NCBI RefSeq assembly: GCF_002210095.1
Contig: NZ_AQQR01000017.1
Coordinates: 1-64,000, forward strand
Direction of reading: 5' to 3'
Origin: Marinibacterium profundimaris
Lineage (GTDB): Bacteria; Pseudomonadota; Alphaproteobacteria; Rhodobacterales; Rhodobacteraceae
DNA: 64,000 nt
Under the pieces are notes generated by a model. The model had not been told where the DNA came from. It saw only the letters and a list, made by a program, of their open reading frames with translations, and did no database searches. Both the position numbers and the translations under genes were made by a program. Below, piece by piece: positions 34,981-43,904 of the stretch. The number at the start of each line of letters is the position of its first letter. The first letter of the stretch is position 1.

Positions 34981-35976
34981 TCAGAGCGCGTAGACGATCG
35001 TCACGAGCGTGATCATGACAATCGAGAACATGGCGAATGCGCCCAGAGCGAGTGTTCGGCCCATGTCGCGATTTGGCTTTTCCACTTTCAGACGCAACTC
35101 CGCGGCGGTTTCCGGAAACTCGAGCGCCGCCACATTCGAACCCCGCATCAACTCGTATCGGGTGTTCCATCGGCGCACTTCCGCCGCGTTCCAGCCGTTC
35201 AGCACAAGGATAATTGCCGCAATCAAAACCATCGAGGACGGGACCCAGATTGTGTAGCCACCGATTGTCTCGTCAGCCAAGGCGCTAAGTCCGCTACTGT
35301 TCCTTGCCGTTTGGTAGGACGCATAGAGACCCACCTCTTTTAGCGTCGTGAGGGCGCCCAGAAAAATATTCGAAACGATTACTACAAAACCGGATATCAG
35401 CCGCGCCCCTCGCCGTGCACCATCAGGCGGATCCTTGGGGTTGAGCAGCATGCCGAAATACCAGATCCCTGCCAGCACCATCGACAGGTGCGCGAGCATC
35501 TCGATCGCCGGAACGCGCTGCGCCAGTCCGTAAAGGACAGGAACCTGCCAAACGTATAGCGCGGCAACAAGCAAGGCAGTGGCCATCGCGGGATGCGCCA
35601 TGAACCGCACGATGCCACGATTGCCAAGCGCATTGAGGTGCCGTCGCCATTCTCTTGCCAGACCAGCTTGCAGTATGCGCCATGGTTGGGACACCGCGAA
35701 AAGCAGCGGTCCGGCAAGGCGGAGAAGAAGATGCTCCACTTGGTGCAGGGAGAAGTGACTGTGTCCCAACGGGGCCAGGGGCGCGTTCGTGGCGACGAGG
35801 AGGCAGGCAATGCCGGTGAAGAACTGAACCTGTCGCCAGACAGTAATCCTTCCGAGAATGCGAGAGGATCGCGCGAGGCCGCGCATGTAGACCCATGCGG
35901 CCAATCCGACGGAAACAAACGACACCGGTGAAATCGCATAGCCAAACGGATCGTAGTGGATGAGATACGTGATCAT
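34981..35976 (-). CDS. CtaG-type cytochrome c oxidase assembly protein (Caa3_CtaG)
   Basis: A 331-residue membrane protein of about seven helices matching the Caa3_CtaG family: 'FFTGIACLLVATNAPLAPLGHSHFSLHQVEHLLL', 'GPLLFAVSQPWRILQ', 'HLSMVLAGIWYFGMLLNPKDPP'. The family helps insert copper into cytochrome oxidases or acts in copper handling. It is the last gene of the 13-gene minus-strand operon and overlaps the penicillin-acylase-like gene by 4 bp. The His pairs in the H-S-H and Q-V-E-H segments could bind copper. Confidence 0.8.
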   Translation of the reverse strand: MITYLIHYDPFGYAISPVSFVSVGLAAWVYMRGLARSSRILGRITVWRQVQFFTGIACLLVATNAPLAPLGHSHFSLHQVEHLLLRLAGPLLFAVSQPWRILQAGLAREWRRHLNALGNRGIVRFMAHPAMATALLVAALYVWQVPVLYGLAQRVPAIEMLAHLSMVLAGIWYFGMLLNPKDPPDGARRGARLISGFVVIVSNIFLGALTTLKEVGLYASYQTARNSSGLSALADETIGGYTIWVPSSMVLIAAIILVLNGWNAAEVRRWNTRYELMRGSNVAALEFPETAAELRLKVEKPNRDMGRTLALGAFAMFSIVMITLVTIVYAL

Positions 35977-37907
35977 TGGCTCCTATCCTCTATCGTACTC
36001 GAGCTGTCCTCTGATTTGGGTGACAGTCGAGATGTTCCTGCGGCGCCACCGCGGGCCAAGGACAGATCCGTGCTCATCATTATGTATTCACCCTGCATCC
36101 ACTTCGGAAAGAGGTTTTCGTAGAACTTTGAGAGAGGGTGCCCGGACTGACCGGCGGGCGTGATGAAATAGGAACCGCTTTCGTCCGAAAGCGACATGAC
36201 CGCCTGAAAGTTGGTGCCCGCGTTGGAGACAAATGGCCGAGCATCGTCCGATGCAAATACTGTCGACATCAGAGTAAAGGGATCGCCCGGCGTTGGTGCT
36301 TCGAGAGACAACAAGTCGCTCACCATCCCGCCCGGTCTGATCGGCGACCACTGCATGTTCAAAGTATGCGCCTCACCCCAGGACCAGTCGGAGGGATCGG
36401 ATCCGTAGCGGTCGACCAGCCAGTCGAGGGCATCATCCAGAGCCGCTCGAACCTGATCTTCGCAGGTTTCCATGCGTGCGGAAGGGCGGATGTCGCACCA
36501 GACAGCGCTCCCGCCGCGACCGGAAAGGACCGCGTAAAGGAAATCTGGATTCGGTCTGGTCCAAAACGCGTTCGCCGCCGGAAATTCGTCCTGAAGAATG
36601 CGTCGTTGCAAAGCACTGACCCATGCCCAGAATACGAGCGGCTCCTGTGAATAGCGATCCATGTCGCCATTCCATTGCGCAAGCTTGTCCAGTATTTCGT
36701 TGCGAAGCCTTTCAGTGCGGGTCTCTTCGATGCCGCTTGCGGACCTCACGAACCAAAGCTCTTTTGCCATCAGAGGAAGAAGGGCGCGTGCGGCTGCGCT
36801 GACAGTGTCGCGTTGAACCGCAATCGCGCCCTCGACCGAGAATATCAGCTGTCGATCATCAAGCACAGCCAAACGGGCGTCTCGAAACGATGCAGGGCGC
36901 TCGATCTCCCTTTCGGGCCAGCGGGCCAAGGTTTCACGGTCGATCGCTAGAACCTCCATTCCGGCCGATAACATTTCGGAGGTTCCGCTAAGGGCGTTGT
37001 TCGCATCGGTGGACCTCGCGAGACGGTCAAGCATCATCAGATATTCGCCAGCACCCCTGCCTGTAGGAGCTTCTGGCTCTCTGACTGCTTTTTGGGGAGT
37101 TGATCGAAACGCCCATGCGACGCGCTCGTTGCGGCCGATGACAACGAACGGCACGCCCGGCAATGTGGCGCCAATCGCGGCCCCTGTCGGAAGTTGAAGA
37201 TCCGCCAGGTACCATTCAGAGGGGAGCGACAAAGGGCCAACGATGTCCGCGGCGAGAATTGGTGCCCCTGTGGCCGTTCGGTCGCCGGACAGCGCCCAAG
37301 CATTGAGGCTGACTTCGGGCGGGGTCGCAAACAACTCGGGTGTGACGGGGCGATCTGACGGGACCTGCAAATCTGACGAGACTGACAATTCTTGCCGGCT
37401 CTTGGGTCGAAGATCGCTCAAAAATGCATGGGCTATTCTGAGGCTATCGACAGGTCTCCAGGCCGCTATCATTCTCTCGTCAGCGATCAACAGTTCGGGT
37501 GAGCCCCTGCCACGCCTGCCTTCGGAAACCAGCCCAAGCCACGCGTTGACACCGGCGGCGTATGCTTCGAGCGCATCGGATGTCGAAGAGTCAATTTCGC
37601 TCGTCGGCTCCAGTGGCAACAGGTCTTTCGTTGCACGCCTTGCCCTCAACAACTGACCGAGCCTGTCTTGCGCGTGAACGAAGCCGATGGCGAAATAGAC
37701 ATCCTCGGCGGACCCCGCCGTGATGTGCGGTAAGGCTGAAGAATCCCGCAGGATATCGATCGGGCTATCTATGCCTGCAACGCTGAAGTCCTCGTCATAG
37801 TCGGGAACGGAGGCACGCAGCAGAAAGTAGGCGGTACCGGAAACGGCCAATCCCGCTGCGCAGGCCGCCAGGAAAGTGTAAAGCAATATGTTGAACAGTC
37901 GTTTCAA
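35973..37907 (-). CDS. Penicillin-acylase family protein lacking the Ser nucleophile
   Basis: A 644-residue protein with an N-terminal membrane or signal helix. The Ntn-hydrolase family blocks are present: 'DSPIDILRDSSALPHITAGSAEDVYFAIGFVHAQDRLGQLL', 'LNAWALSGDRTATGAPILAAD', and the C-terminal 'GPSGQSGHPLSKFYENLFPKWMQGEY'-like end. In active enzymes the beta chain begins Ser-Asn-x-Trp after self-cleavage; here the aligned residue is Leu (S-L-N-A-W). Self-processing and acylase activity are therefore doubtful. A shifted Ser one residue upstream is the only alternative. It is the twelfth gene of the envelope/metal operon. Confidence 0.75.
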   Translation of the reverse strand: MKRLFNILLYTFLAACAAGLAVSGTAYFLLRASVPDYDEDFSVAGIDSPIDILRDSSALPHITAGSAEDVYFAIGFVHAQDRLGQLLRARRATKDLLPLEPTSEIDSSTSDALEAYAAGVNAWLGLVSEGRRGRGSPELLIADERMIAAWRPVDSLRIAHAFLSDLRPKSRQELSVSSDLQVPSDRPVTPELFATPPEVSLNAWALSGDRTATGAPILAADIVGPLSLPSEWYLADLQLPTGAAIGATLPGVPFVVIGRNERVAWAFRSTPQKAVREPEAPTGRGAGEYLMMLDRLARSTDANNALSGTSEMLSAGMEVLAIDRETLARWPEREIERPASFRDARLAVLDDRQLIFSVEGAIAVQRDTVSAAARALLPLMAKELWFVRSASGIEETRTERLRNEILDKLAQWNGDMDRYSQEPLVFWAWVSALQRRILQDEFPAANAFWTRPNPDFLYAVLSGRGGSAVWCDIRPSARMETCEDQVRAALDDALDWLVDRYGSDPSDWSWGEAHTLNMQWSPIRPGGMVSDLLSLEAPTPGDPFTLMSTVFASDDARPFVSNAGTNFQAVMSLSDESGSYFITPAGQSGHPLSKFYENLFPKWMQGEYIMMSTDLSLARGGAAGTSRLSPKSEDSSSTIEDRSQ

Positions 37908-37931
37908 TTCGTTGCCGATGCTGAAGCATTT

Positions 37932-38105
37932 TCAGGACGTGATGCGCAACAGGATCACCGAGGCGAAAAAGGCGAGGAGGCCGAAGGCAATGCCGAAGCT
38001 TGTCGCATATTGAAGCATATCCAGGCGGTTTCCTTTCCGCCGCCGCGCCAGATAGCCACCCCAGATCGCACCTCCGACAAAACCCGCGAGTACCAGCATC
38101 ACCAT
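37932..38105 (-). CDS. Small membrane protein between lnt and the acylase-like gene
   Basis: A 57-residue protein (55 from ATG 38099) with two hydrophobic helices ('LVLAGFVGGAIWGGYLA' and 'FGIAFGLLAFFASVILL') separated by a basic RRRKGNR loop. No family is recognised. It overlaps the lnt stop and sits 24 bp upstream of the acylase-like gene, so it is within the operon. Small double-helix proteins like this often assist a neighbouring membrane complex; no such role is shown here. Confidence 0.6.
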   Translation of the reverse strand: MVMLVLAGFVGGAIWGGYLARRRKGNRLDMLQYATSFGIAFGLLAFFASVILLRITS

Positions 38106-39670
38106 TCCTCCATTCTTGAATGCTCCGCATCGAGACGTCTTCGGATCAAGCCGAAAGAATAGACCAGGCTCCAAGACGCAACGATAAGCACCAGTATTGT
38201 CCAGTCGCCGAAACGTGCGTAGGGCGTGGGAGCGCGCGCGCCGGGCAGGCTGGCGTCAATGACACCTGTTTCCCCGGTATCGAGACGCGCGACGACATCT
38301 CCATTGGCGTCGATAATCGCGGATATCCCAGTGTTGGCCGCGCGGACCACGGGAAGACCTTCTTCGACCGCGCGCATGCGCGCGGCCGCGAGGTGCTGCT
38401 CGGGCCCGATGCTGGTGCCGAACCAGGCATCGTTGGTGGCGTTGAATATCCAGTCGGGGCGGAAAAGATCATCGACCACGTGGCCCGGAAAGATTATCTC
38501 GTAGCAGATCGCGACCGCGACCAGCGGCACACCCGGGAGCGCGAGCGTGCGTGGTCCCGGTCCGGGCGTGAAATCTCCCAATCCCTCGGTCAGCCGTGCG
38601 AAAGGCAGCCAGCCCCGGAAGGGAACGTATTCCCCGAACGGCACGAGATGATGCTTTGCATATCCGGTCAGTATTTCCCCGCTGCTGTTATAGGCCTGGA
38701 CCGTATTGAAATAGCGAGTACCCGCATCGCTCTCCACTCGATCGGGCACTCCCGTCAGAAGCAGCGTACCTTCGGGCAGAGAACCGGTGATCCGGGCATG
38801 GGCTGCCGCGTCCTCGTCGAGAAAACCGGGAAAGGCCGTCTCCGGCCAAAGCAGAAGATCGACGTTGCCGGGACGAGATGAGAGGTCGAGGTAGAGCTCA
38901 AGGGTCGCGTCCCGGTTTCCGGGCGCCCATTTCTCCCGTTGCGGCACGTTGCCTTGCACGATGCGCAGGTCGACGCGAGGCAAGGGCGCCTCTGATCCAA
39001 GGCGGAACGTACCGGCACCCCAGAGTCCTATGATGGCCATCGCGCACAACACGAGAACGGCTGACCGTTGACGTGGCACGGCGGAATACGCAGCTCCCGG
39101 CATGACGCCGACAAGGACGGTGAGAAAGCTCAACCCGTAGCTTCCGACCCAGGCTGCCGGCTGTCGCAGCGCGGCGTGATCGACCAGAGCATAAGCGGCC
39201 AGGTTCCACGGAAAACCTGTCAGGACATGACCTCGCAACCATTCCGTCGCCACCCAGCAGGTTGCGAGAAGCAGACTTGCGGCAATGCCCCCGAGGGGTC
39301 TGCGCTGCGCGATGACGGCATAGAGCGCCGCAGCCATGGCCGGGAAAATGGCTAGGCCCGCTGACAACCCCGCGACGGCCGGGATCGCCAGCGCGGCGAA
39401 ACGTTCGGCATCGACGTAAAAACTCTCGGCGATCCAAGAGATTCCGAACCCGAACTGGCCAATTCCGAAGACCCAGCCGATGAAGAAAGCGTGCGCTGTG
39501 GAAACCTGTCGGAGTATGAGAAAGAGCGCCGAGAAGGCAACCGGAACGGCGATGAGCCATGAGAACGGCGGAAGGGCTAAAACCGTCAAACCGCCCGCCA
39601 CAAAACTAATTCCGGAACGCAGAGGAATGTAATGGCCCCAGACAGACATATGCGCCAAACCCGTCATCAT
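38099..39670 (-). CDS. lnt: Apolipoprotein N-acyltransferase (Lnt)
   Basis: A 523-residue membrane enzyme. The first 210 residues form about six membrane helices, followed by a nitrilase-like periplasmic domain. The catalytic Glu-Lys-Cys triad is visible in 'LLLWPETAFPG', 'YAKHHLVPFGEYVP' and 'VAICYEIIFP'. Lnt adds the third acyl chain to lipoproteins. A plasmid-borne copy next to lspA is unusual, because both are normally chromosomal. ATG 39670 overlaps the lspA stop by 4 bp. The frame upstream of it (to 39766) is read-through of lspA. Confidence 0.88.
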   Translation of the reverse strand: MMTGLAHMSVWGHYIPLRSGISFVAGGLTVLALPPFSWLIAVPVAFSALFLILRQVSTAHAFFIGWVFGIGQFGFGISWIAESFYVDAERFAALAIPAVAGLSAGLAIFPAMAAALYAVIAQRRPLGGIAASLLLATCWVATEWLRGHVLTGFPWNLAAYALVDHAALRQPAAWVGSYGLSFLTVLVGVMPGAAYSAVPRQRSAVLVLCAMAIIGLWGAGTFRLGSEAPLPRVDLRIVQGNVPQREKWAPGNRDATLELYLDLSSRPGNVDLLLWPETAFPGFLDEDAAAHARITGSLPEGTLLLTGVPDRVESDAGTRYFNTVQAYNSSGEILTGYAKHHLVPFGEYVPFRGWLPFARLTEGLGDFTPGPGPRTLALPGVPLVAVAICYEIIFPGHVVDDLFRPDWIFNATNDAWFGTSIGPEQHLAAARMRAVEEGLPVVRAANTGISAIIDANGDVVARLDTGETGVIDASLPGARAPTPYARFGDWTILVLIVASWSLVYSFGLIRRRLDAEHSRMEEW

Positions 39671-40140
39671 GTGCCATTCTGAAACTTGGCGCTCAACCAA
39701 GGAGCTATGAGCAGTAGGCCCACCCCGCCGACCACGAAAACATCCGCCATGTTGAAGGCGGGCCAATGCGTGGATCCGGCGTAGAAATCGAGGAAGTCCG
39801 TCACACCCCGAAACCGGATGCGGTCGAGGACGTTGCCGAGCGCGCCACCGATAATCGCACCATAGGCGATAGCCTCAACCGGGCTGGCAGTGCGCACCAA
39901 CATGACCGTCAACCAGCCACAGACAGCGAGGGCCAACACTGTAAGGCTCCACCATGGCGCTCCACTAAGTAGTCCGAATGTCACGCCATCGTTGCGCAGG
40001 TAGATGAGATTGAAACCGGGAAAGACCGGAATTCCGGCGCTCAAATCTGCCGCATTGGCGACGACAATTGCTTTTGTCACCTGGTCGACAAGAAAAGCAG
40101 TTCCAGCCGCAATGAAACCTTGGAAATGGGACTGTTTCAT
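39667..40140 (-). CDS. lspA: Lipoprotein signal peptidase (LspA, signal peptidase II)
   Basis: A 157-residue membrane protease with four helices. Family blocks are 'FLVDQVTKAIVV', 'LIYLRNDGVTFGLL', 'GGALGNVLDRIRFRGVTDFLDFY' and 'WPAFNMADVFVVGGV'. The two catalytic Asp residues are the D of 'RGVTDFLDFY' and the D of 'NMADVF'. It cleaves prolipoproteins at the lipobox Cys. In lead-resistance pbr clusters an LspA-like protein (PbrC) is known, so its presence here fits a metal island. ATG 40140 abuts the ZIP gene stop. Confidence 0.9.
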   Translation of the reverse strand: MKQSHFQGFIAAGTAFLVDQVTKAIVVANAADLSAGIPVFPGFNLIYLRNDGVTFGLLSGAPWWSLTVLALAVCGWLTVMLVRTASPVEAIAYGAIIGGALGNVLDRIRFRGVTDFLDFYAGSTHWPAFNMADVFVVGGVGLLLIAPWLSAKFQNGT

Positions 40141-40141
40141 C

Positions 40142-40927
40142 TCATCCTCCCAGCCATACATCGAGGAACAACATGATCACGAGGCCGACCGCGAGACCGA
40201 GTGTCGCCCTGTTTTGATGGCCGGAACGGTGGGTTTCGGGAATGATTTCGTGGCTGATGACGTAGAGCATCGCCCCGGCGGCGAAGGCGAGGCCCCATGG
40301 CAACAGCGGCTCCGAGATGCTGATGATCCCAGCCCCAAGAAGCCCGCCTACCGGCTCGACAAGACCTGTCAGTGCGGCAATCCCCCACGCACGGCTCTTG
40401 GAATATCCCTCACCAAGCAATGAAACCGCTACGGCGAGACCCTCGGGAGCGTTTTGCAGTCCGATACCGATCGCAAGTGGCAACCCGCCCGAGAATCCAT
40501 CAGCCCCGAACCCGACACCAACGGCAAGCCCTTCGGGGAAATTGTGGATCGTGATCGCGATGATGAAGAGCCAGACGCGACGCAGAGAGTCTGCATCAGG
40601 GCCCTCGCGTCCGGACTTGAAATGCTCGTGCGGTAGCTTTTCGTTCATCAAAGCAACCGCGCCCATACCGAGCAGGATCGCAAGGCAAACAATGGCTGCG
40701 GGGGCGGCAGCATTCTCGAACTGCCCTTCGGCCGCGTCGAGGGCCGGGATTATCAGCGAGAAGAACGAGGCCGCGAGCATCACACCAGCCGCGAAGCCGA
40801 GCAAGAGATCGCGTGTGGACCGGGACGGGATGCGCCCGAAAAGAACGGGGATCGCCCCGACCGCGGTCAGCGATCCGGCTGCCAGGCTTCCAAGAAAGCC
40901 AAGCGCTATTGGAGAGAGGGGTTCCAA
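40142..40927 (-). CDS. ZIP-family metal transporter (ZupT/GufA type)
   Basis: A 261-residue membrane protein of eight helices with the ZIP core motifs 'HNFPEGLAVGVGF' (helix 4) and 'LQNAPEGLAVAV' (helix 5), plus 'HEIIPETHR' near the end. A cytosolic loop carries 'HEHFKSG'. ZIP proteins import Zn(II), Mn(II) or Fe(II), which is surprising in an operon beside efflux pumps; it may return metal during detoxification or serve another cation. It abuts lspA (1 bp gap) and follows DUF411 by 26 bp. Confidence 0.85.
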   Translation of the reverse strand: MEPLSPIALGFLGSLAAGSLTAVGAIPVLFGRIPSRSTRDLLLGFAAGVMLAASFFSLIIPALDAAEGQFENAAAPAAIVCLAILLGMGAVALMNEKLPHEHFKSGREGPDADSLRRVWLFIIAITIHNFPEGLAVGVGFGADGFSGGLPLAIGIGLQNAPEGLAVAVSLLGEGYSKSRAWGIAALTGLVEPVGGLLGAGIISISEPLLPWGLAFAAGAMLYVISHEIIPETHRSGHQNRATLGLAVGLVIMLFLDVWLGG

Positions 40928-40953
40928 TTGCTAAAGTCTTGCTGCGAGTTCAG

Positions 40954-41409
40954 TCAGGAACCGGGGTAGCTGGTGTAGACCTCGGTCGATCCATCGCCGC
41001 GGATCAGGAAGACGTCATAAGCCTCACGATCATCCTCCGGTCCCATGCCCGGCGAGCCATAGGGCATTCCCGGCACCGCCAGCCCCACGGCATCTGGACG
41101 CTCATCCAACAAACGCTGAATGTCTGATGCCGGTACATGACCTTCGATCACGTAGCCGTCGACCAAAGCCGAATGGCAGGAGACCATGCGCTGAGGCACG
41201 CCATTGTCGAGTTTGAAGCGCACAAGAGATCCCCCGAACATGTCCTCGCCTGTCGGCGCGAATCCGCTTTCCTTGAGGTGCTTCATCCAGGACAGACAAC
41301 AGCCGCAGCCGTTTGTCTTCCGGACGTCAATCTGGATCGCATCGGCGACAGCTTGCGCCGCGGGAAACAAGGCCAGCGTGACTGCAAGGGCGGGAGCCAG
41401 TCGTTTCAT
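40954..41409 (-). CDS. DUF411 copper/metal-binding periplasmic protein
   Basis: A 151-residue exported protein with a signal peptide to about residue 22. The DUF411 core has CGCC ('TNGCGCCLSWMKHLKESGF'), 'SCHSALVDGYVIEGHVP' with a Cys-His pair, and 'GLAVPGMPYGSPGM'. The family is found in copper-resistance loci and binds metal through its Cys residues. It lies in the operon between the M23 peptidase (3 bp gap) and ZIP genes. Confidence 0.82.
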   Translation of the reverse strand: MKRLAPALAVTLALFPAAQAVADAIQIDVRKTNGCGCCLSWMKHLKESGFAPTGEDMFGGSLVRFKLDNGVPQRMVSCHSALVDGYVIEGHVPASDIQRLLDERPDAVGLAVPGMPYGSPGMGPEDDREAYDVFLIRGDGSTEVYTSYPGS

Positions 41410-41412
41410 GGA

Positions 41413-42786
41413 TTAAAGCCTTTCGGTTGTTGTTTGCACAAATTCGCTGGTGAGCCTCTCGGCCAGTAGCGAGCGTGCCTCAGCCAGCCGCTCAAGCGCA
41501 GCCGTGTCGTCCGCTTCACGCTCGGCCGCCTCTGCCAAACGGTCGTCAGAGAGAGGGTCGGTCGGGCGACCCTCCACCAGCACTTCGTAATGTAGGTTGG
41601 GGCCTGTCGCGGTACCCGTCGCACCGACCCGCCCGATCATATCTCCGGCCAAAACGCGCTGCCCTTGTTCGAGTGTGTCCGGCACCTCGCTGAGATGTGC
41701 GTATCGTGTCAGGGTGTCGGATCCATGCGCTATCTCCACCACCCGGCCATATCCACCACGACGTCCGATGAAGCTCACGCGTCCTGGCGCCGTTGCTTTT
41801 ACCGGCGTACCGCGGGCCGCAGCAAAGTCGACGCCGGTGTGCATGCGCACATTCCCATAGACCGGGTGTGTGCGACGGCCAAAGACGGAACTTAGCCGTG
41901 CACCTTCGACCGGTTGCGCGAACACGCGCAGGACTTCTCCGTCGACATAGATCGTCGCTTGGCCGCTGCCGTCGTTCCGCCAGACGATTTCATAGACCGA
42001 GCCATCGATATCCAGTGCGGCAAAGGCAAGCTCGGGCTGACCAATCCTCTTGTTCCCGTCTCGGGCCTCGCGCCAAAGAAGACGCATCGTCTCGCCACCG
42101 GAAAGTTCGCGTCGAAAATCCACTGTGCCGCCCAGCATCTGCGCCATGTCGACCGCAAAACGGGCTGGGATGCCCGCTTTGTCCAAAGCCGCGAAGACAG
42201 AGCTTTCGATCACTGCCTCGCCCGCGAACGTCACCATTTCAGGGTCTGGCTCCAACACGCGTGTGACAAGTTCTTGACCAAAGACCGTTTCGATCCGCAC
42301 CCCATCGTCAACTGCCAGTTCCACGCGGCTCGGATTTCCGTCCACCTTTGAGATCACAGTGATCTCATGGCCCGGGCGCAATCGGCGCAGGTCATATTCT
42401 GCACCAAGCGCGAGCGCGATTTCGGCACGCGCAGGCGCAGCGATACCCGCGTTCGCCAGGACCGCATCCAGCGTCTCGCCCGACGCGATCTCACGCGACC
42501 AGGTGATCAAAGGCGGTTCAATCTCGGGCAAGGCGGTTTCTGCGAAGACAGATTGCAAGAGCGGCAGAGGTCGCATTGGGCTAGCATTGTCGGCGTGAAA
42601 TGCAGCGGGCGGTGTCACATCGTAGTCGGCGATCTGAGGCATCGAGAGCGGATCGGGAGTCCAGAGGGTCGCTTCAGCAATCGCAGGAGGCACTGGCTCT
42701 TTAGAAAGAACGCCAGAAATGGCGATGGCGGTCAGCGAAAAAGCGCCTGCGACCACAGCGCTCGCCAAAACAATTCTAATCTTCAT
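41413..42786 (-). CDS. M23-family peptidoglycan endopeptidase (LytM type)
   Basis: A 457-residue protein with a membrane or signal helix at residues 5-28 and a LysM-like region around residues 90-160. The C-terminal M23 domain has the zinc ligands in 'VRMHTGVDFAAARGTPV' and 'RYAHLSEVPDTLEQGQRV'. These enzymes cleave peptide crosslinks in peptidoglycan. It overlaps the SCO gene upstream by 4 bp. Its presence with two L,D-transpeptidases suggests active wall remodelling under the same regulator. Confidence 0.85.
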   Translation of the reverse strand: MKIRIVLASAVVAGAFSLTAIAISGVLSKEPVPPAIAEATLWTPDPLSMPQIADYDVTPPAAFHADNASPMRPLPLLQSVFAETALPEIEPPLITWSREIASGETLDAVLANAGIAAPARAEIALALGAEYDLRRLRPGHEITVISKVDGNPSRVELAVDDGVRIETVFGQELVTRVLEPDPEMVTFAGEAVIESSVFAALDKAGIPARFAVDMAQMLGGTVDFRRELSGGETMRLLWREARDGNKRIGQPELAFAALDIDGSVYEIVWRNDGSGQATIYVDGEVLRVFAQPVEGARLSSVFGRRTHPVYGNVRMHTGVDFAAARGTPVKATAPGRVSFIGRRGGYGRVVEIAHGSDTLTRYAHLSEVPDTLEQGQRVLAGDMIGRVGATGTATGPNLHYEVLVEGRPTDPLSDDRLAEAAEREADDTAALERLAEARSLLAERLTSEFVQTTTERL

Positions 42787-43409
42787 GTTGCCCCCTCTAC
42801 GACTTCTGTCAGTGCACGCCGGATCTTCGGCACTGCGAATTCTCTTGGCTCGTGATAGTCAATCATGGTGACGAGTTCACCCTTGGCATCGAACAGGAAT
42901 ACACTTGCCGTATGGTTCATTGTATAGTCGCCGCCTTCGGTCGGGACGCGCTCATACGAGGCACGAAATCCTTCTGCAGCGCGGGCAACCTGGTTTGCCG
43001 GCCCAGTCCAGCCGCGAATAGCCGGATGAAAATAGCCGACATATTCGGCCATGGCCTCGACCGTGTCCCGCTCCGGATCGACTGTGATGAAGACCACGTT
43101 CATCCGCGCGGCTTCGTCCCCGAGATCTTCAAGCCAACCTGAGATATCCGATAACGTCGTGGGGCAGACATCCGGGCAGTAGGTGAACCCGAAAAACACC
43201 ATGGTCGGGCGTCCGATCAGGGTTTCCGGGCCCACTTCATTGCCTTCGTGATCGGTCAGTCGGAAATCCATCGCCGACAGGGGGAGAGGCCTTTGGCCGG
43301 CCGGTTTTGGTGCACCGGGACCGTCCACGCGCCACCAGCCGACGCCGAGCATCAGAGCGACAGCGCCTACACCGGCTGCACCGTATTGGACCACATGCCG
43401 ACGCTGCAT
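42783..43409 (-). CDS. SCO1/SenC-family copper chaperone or thiol protein (second copy)
   Basis: A 208-residue membrane-anchored thioredoxin-fold protein. The helix is at about residues 10-27. The copper/redox motif is CPDVC in 'FFGFTYCPDVCPTTLSDI' and the third ligand His lies in 'YTMNHTASVFLFD'. SCO proteins deliver copper to cytochrome oxidase Cu-A or act in periplasmic thiol chemistry. It shares a stop/start base with the PCuAC gene upstream and overlaps the M23 gene downstream. Confidence 0.88.
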   Translation of the reverse strand: MQRRHVVQYGAAGVGAVALMLGVGWWRVDGPGAPKPAGQRPLPLSAMDFRLTDHEGNEVGPETLIGRPTMVFFGFTYCPDVCPTTLSDISGWLEDLGDEAARMNVVFITVDPERDTVEAMAEYVGYFHPAIRGWTGPANQVARAAEGFRASYERVPTEGGDYTMNHTASVFLFDAKGELVTMIDYHEPREFAVPKIRRALTEVVEGAT

Positions 43410-43876
43410 CAGCTCTCCGGCCCGCGCGCGGCGATCCCCAGAATTGGGACCTCAACAGTCACTTCACCACCGTCCGAGAACGTCAGTGTCAGTGGGAAGG
43501 TCTCGCCTTCGATCATCGGGTTTTGCAGCTTCATGAGCATGGCGTGCAGCCCTCCCGGTTCCAATGCTACGCTTTGGCCCGGTTCAATCGTGATTTCGTC
43601 AGCAGGCGCCATAGAACTGACGCCGTCGGCGTTGGTTTTCGTCTCATGGATCTGGGGCATCACGGCCAGTGGTGTTGTAAGCCCGGTCAGCGTGACCGTG
43701 TCTTCACCGGTGTTGCGCACAGTCATATAGGCCGCACCAGGGCGGTTGACCCCGATTGAAGCACGGGACCACGCGTTTTCGACGACCACATCCTCCGAAC
43801 CGGCAAATGCCGGAGTCGACATGCCCGAGAGTAGCAAGACAAGGGGCAAACCATTGATGTAAGATCGTTTTGTCAT
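43409..43876 (-). CDS. PCuAC copper chaperone
   Basis: A 155-residue periplasmic protein with a signal peptide ending near 'STPAFAG'. The copper motif H(M)x10Mx21HxM is visible: His in 'PQIHETKTNADGVSSM' and His-x-Met in 'GGLHAMLMKL'. PCuAC shuttles Cu(I) with SCO to cytochrome oxidase. AGGAGA lies 6 bp upstream of ATG 43876; the longer frame to 43960 is non-homologous. It lies between dsbA-like and SCO genes. Confidence 0.87.
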   Translation of the reverse strand: MTKRSYINGLPLVLLLSGMSTPAFAGSEDVVVENAWSRASIGVNRPGAAYMTVRNTGEDTVTLTGLTTPLAVMPQIHETKTNADGVSSMAPADEITIEPGQSVALEPGGLHAMLMKLQNPMIEGETFPLTLTFSDGGEVTVEVPILGIAARGPES

Positions 43877-43904
43877 GAAGAATTCTCCTGTATCTGGCCG
43901 AGCA

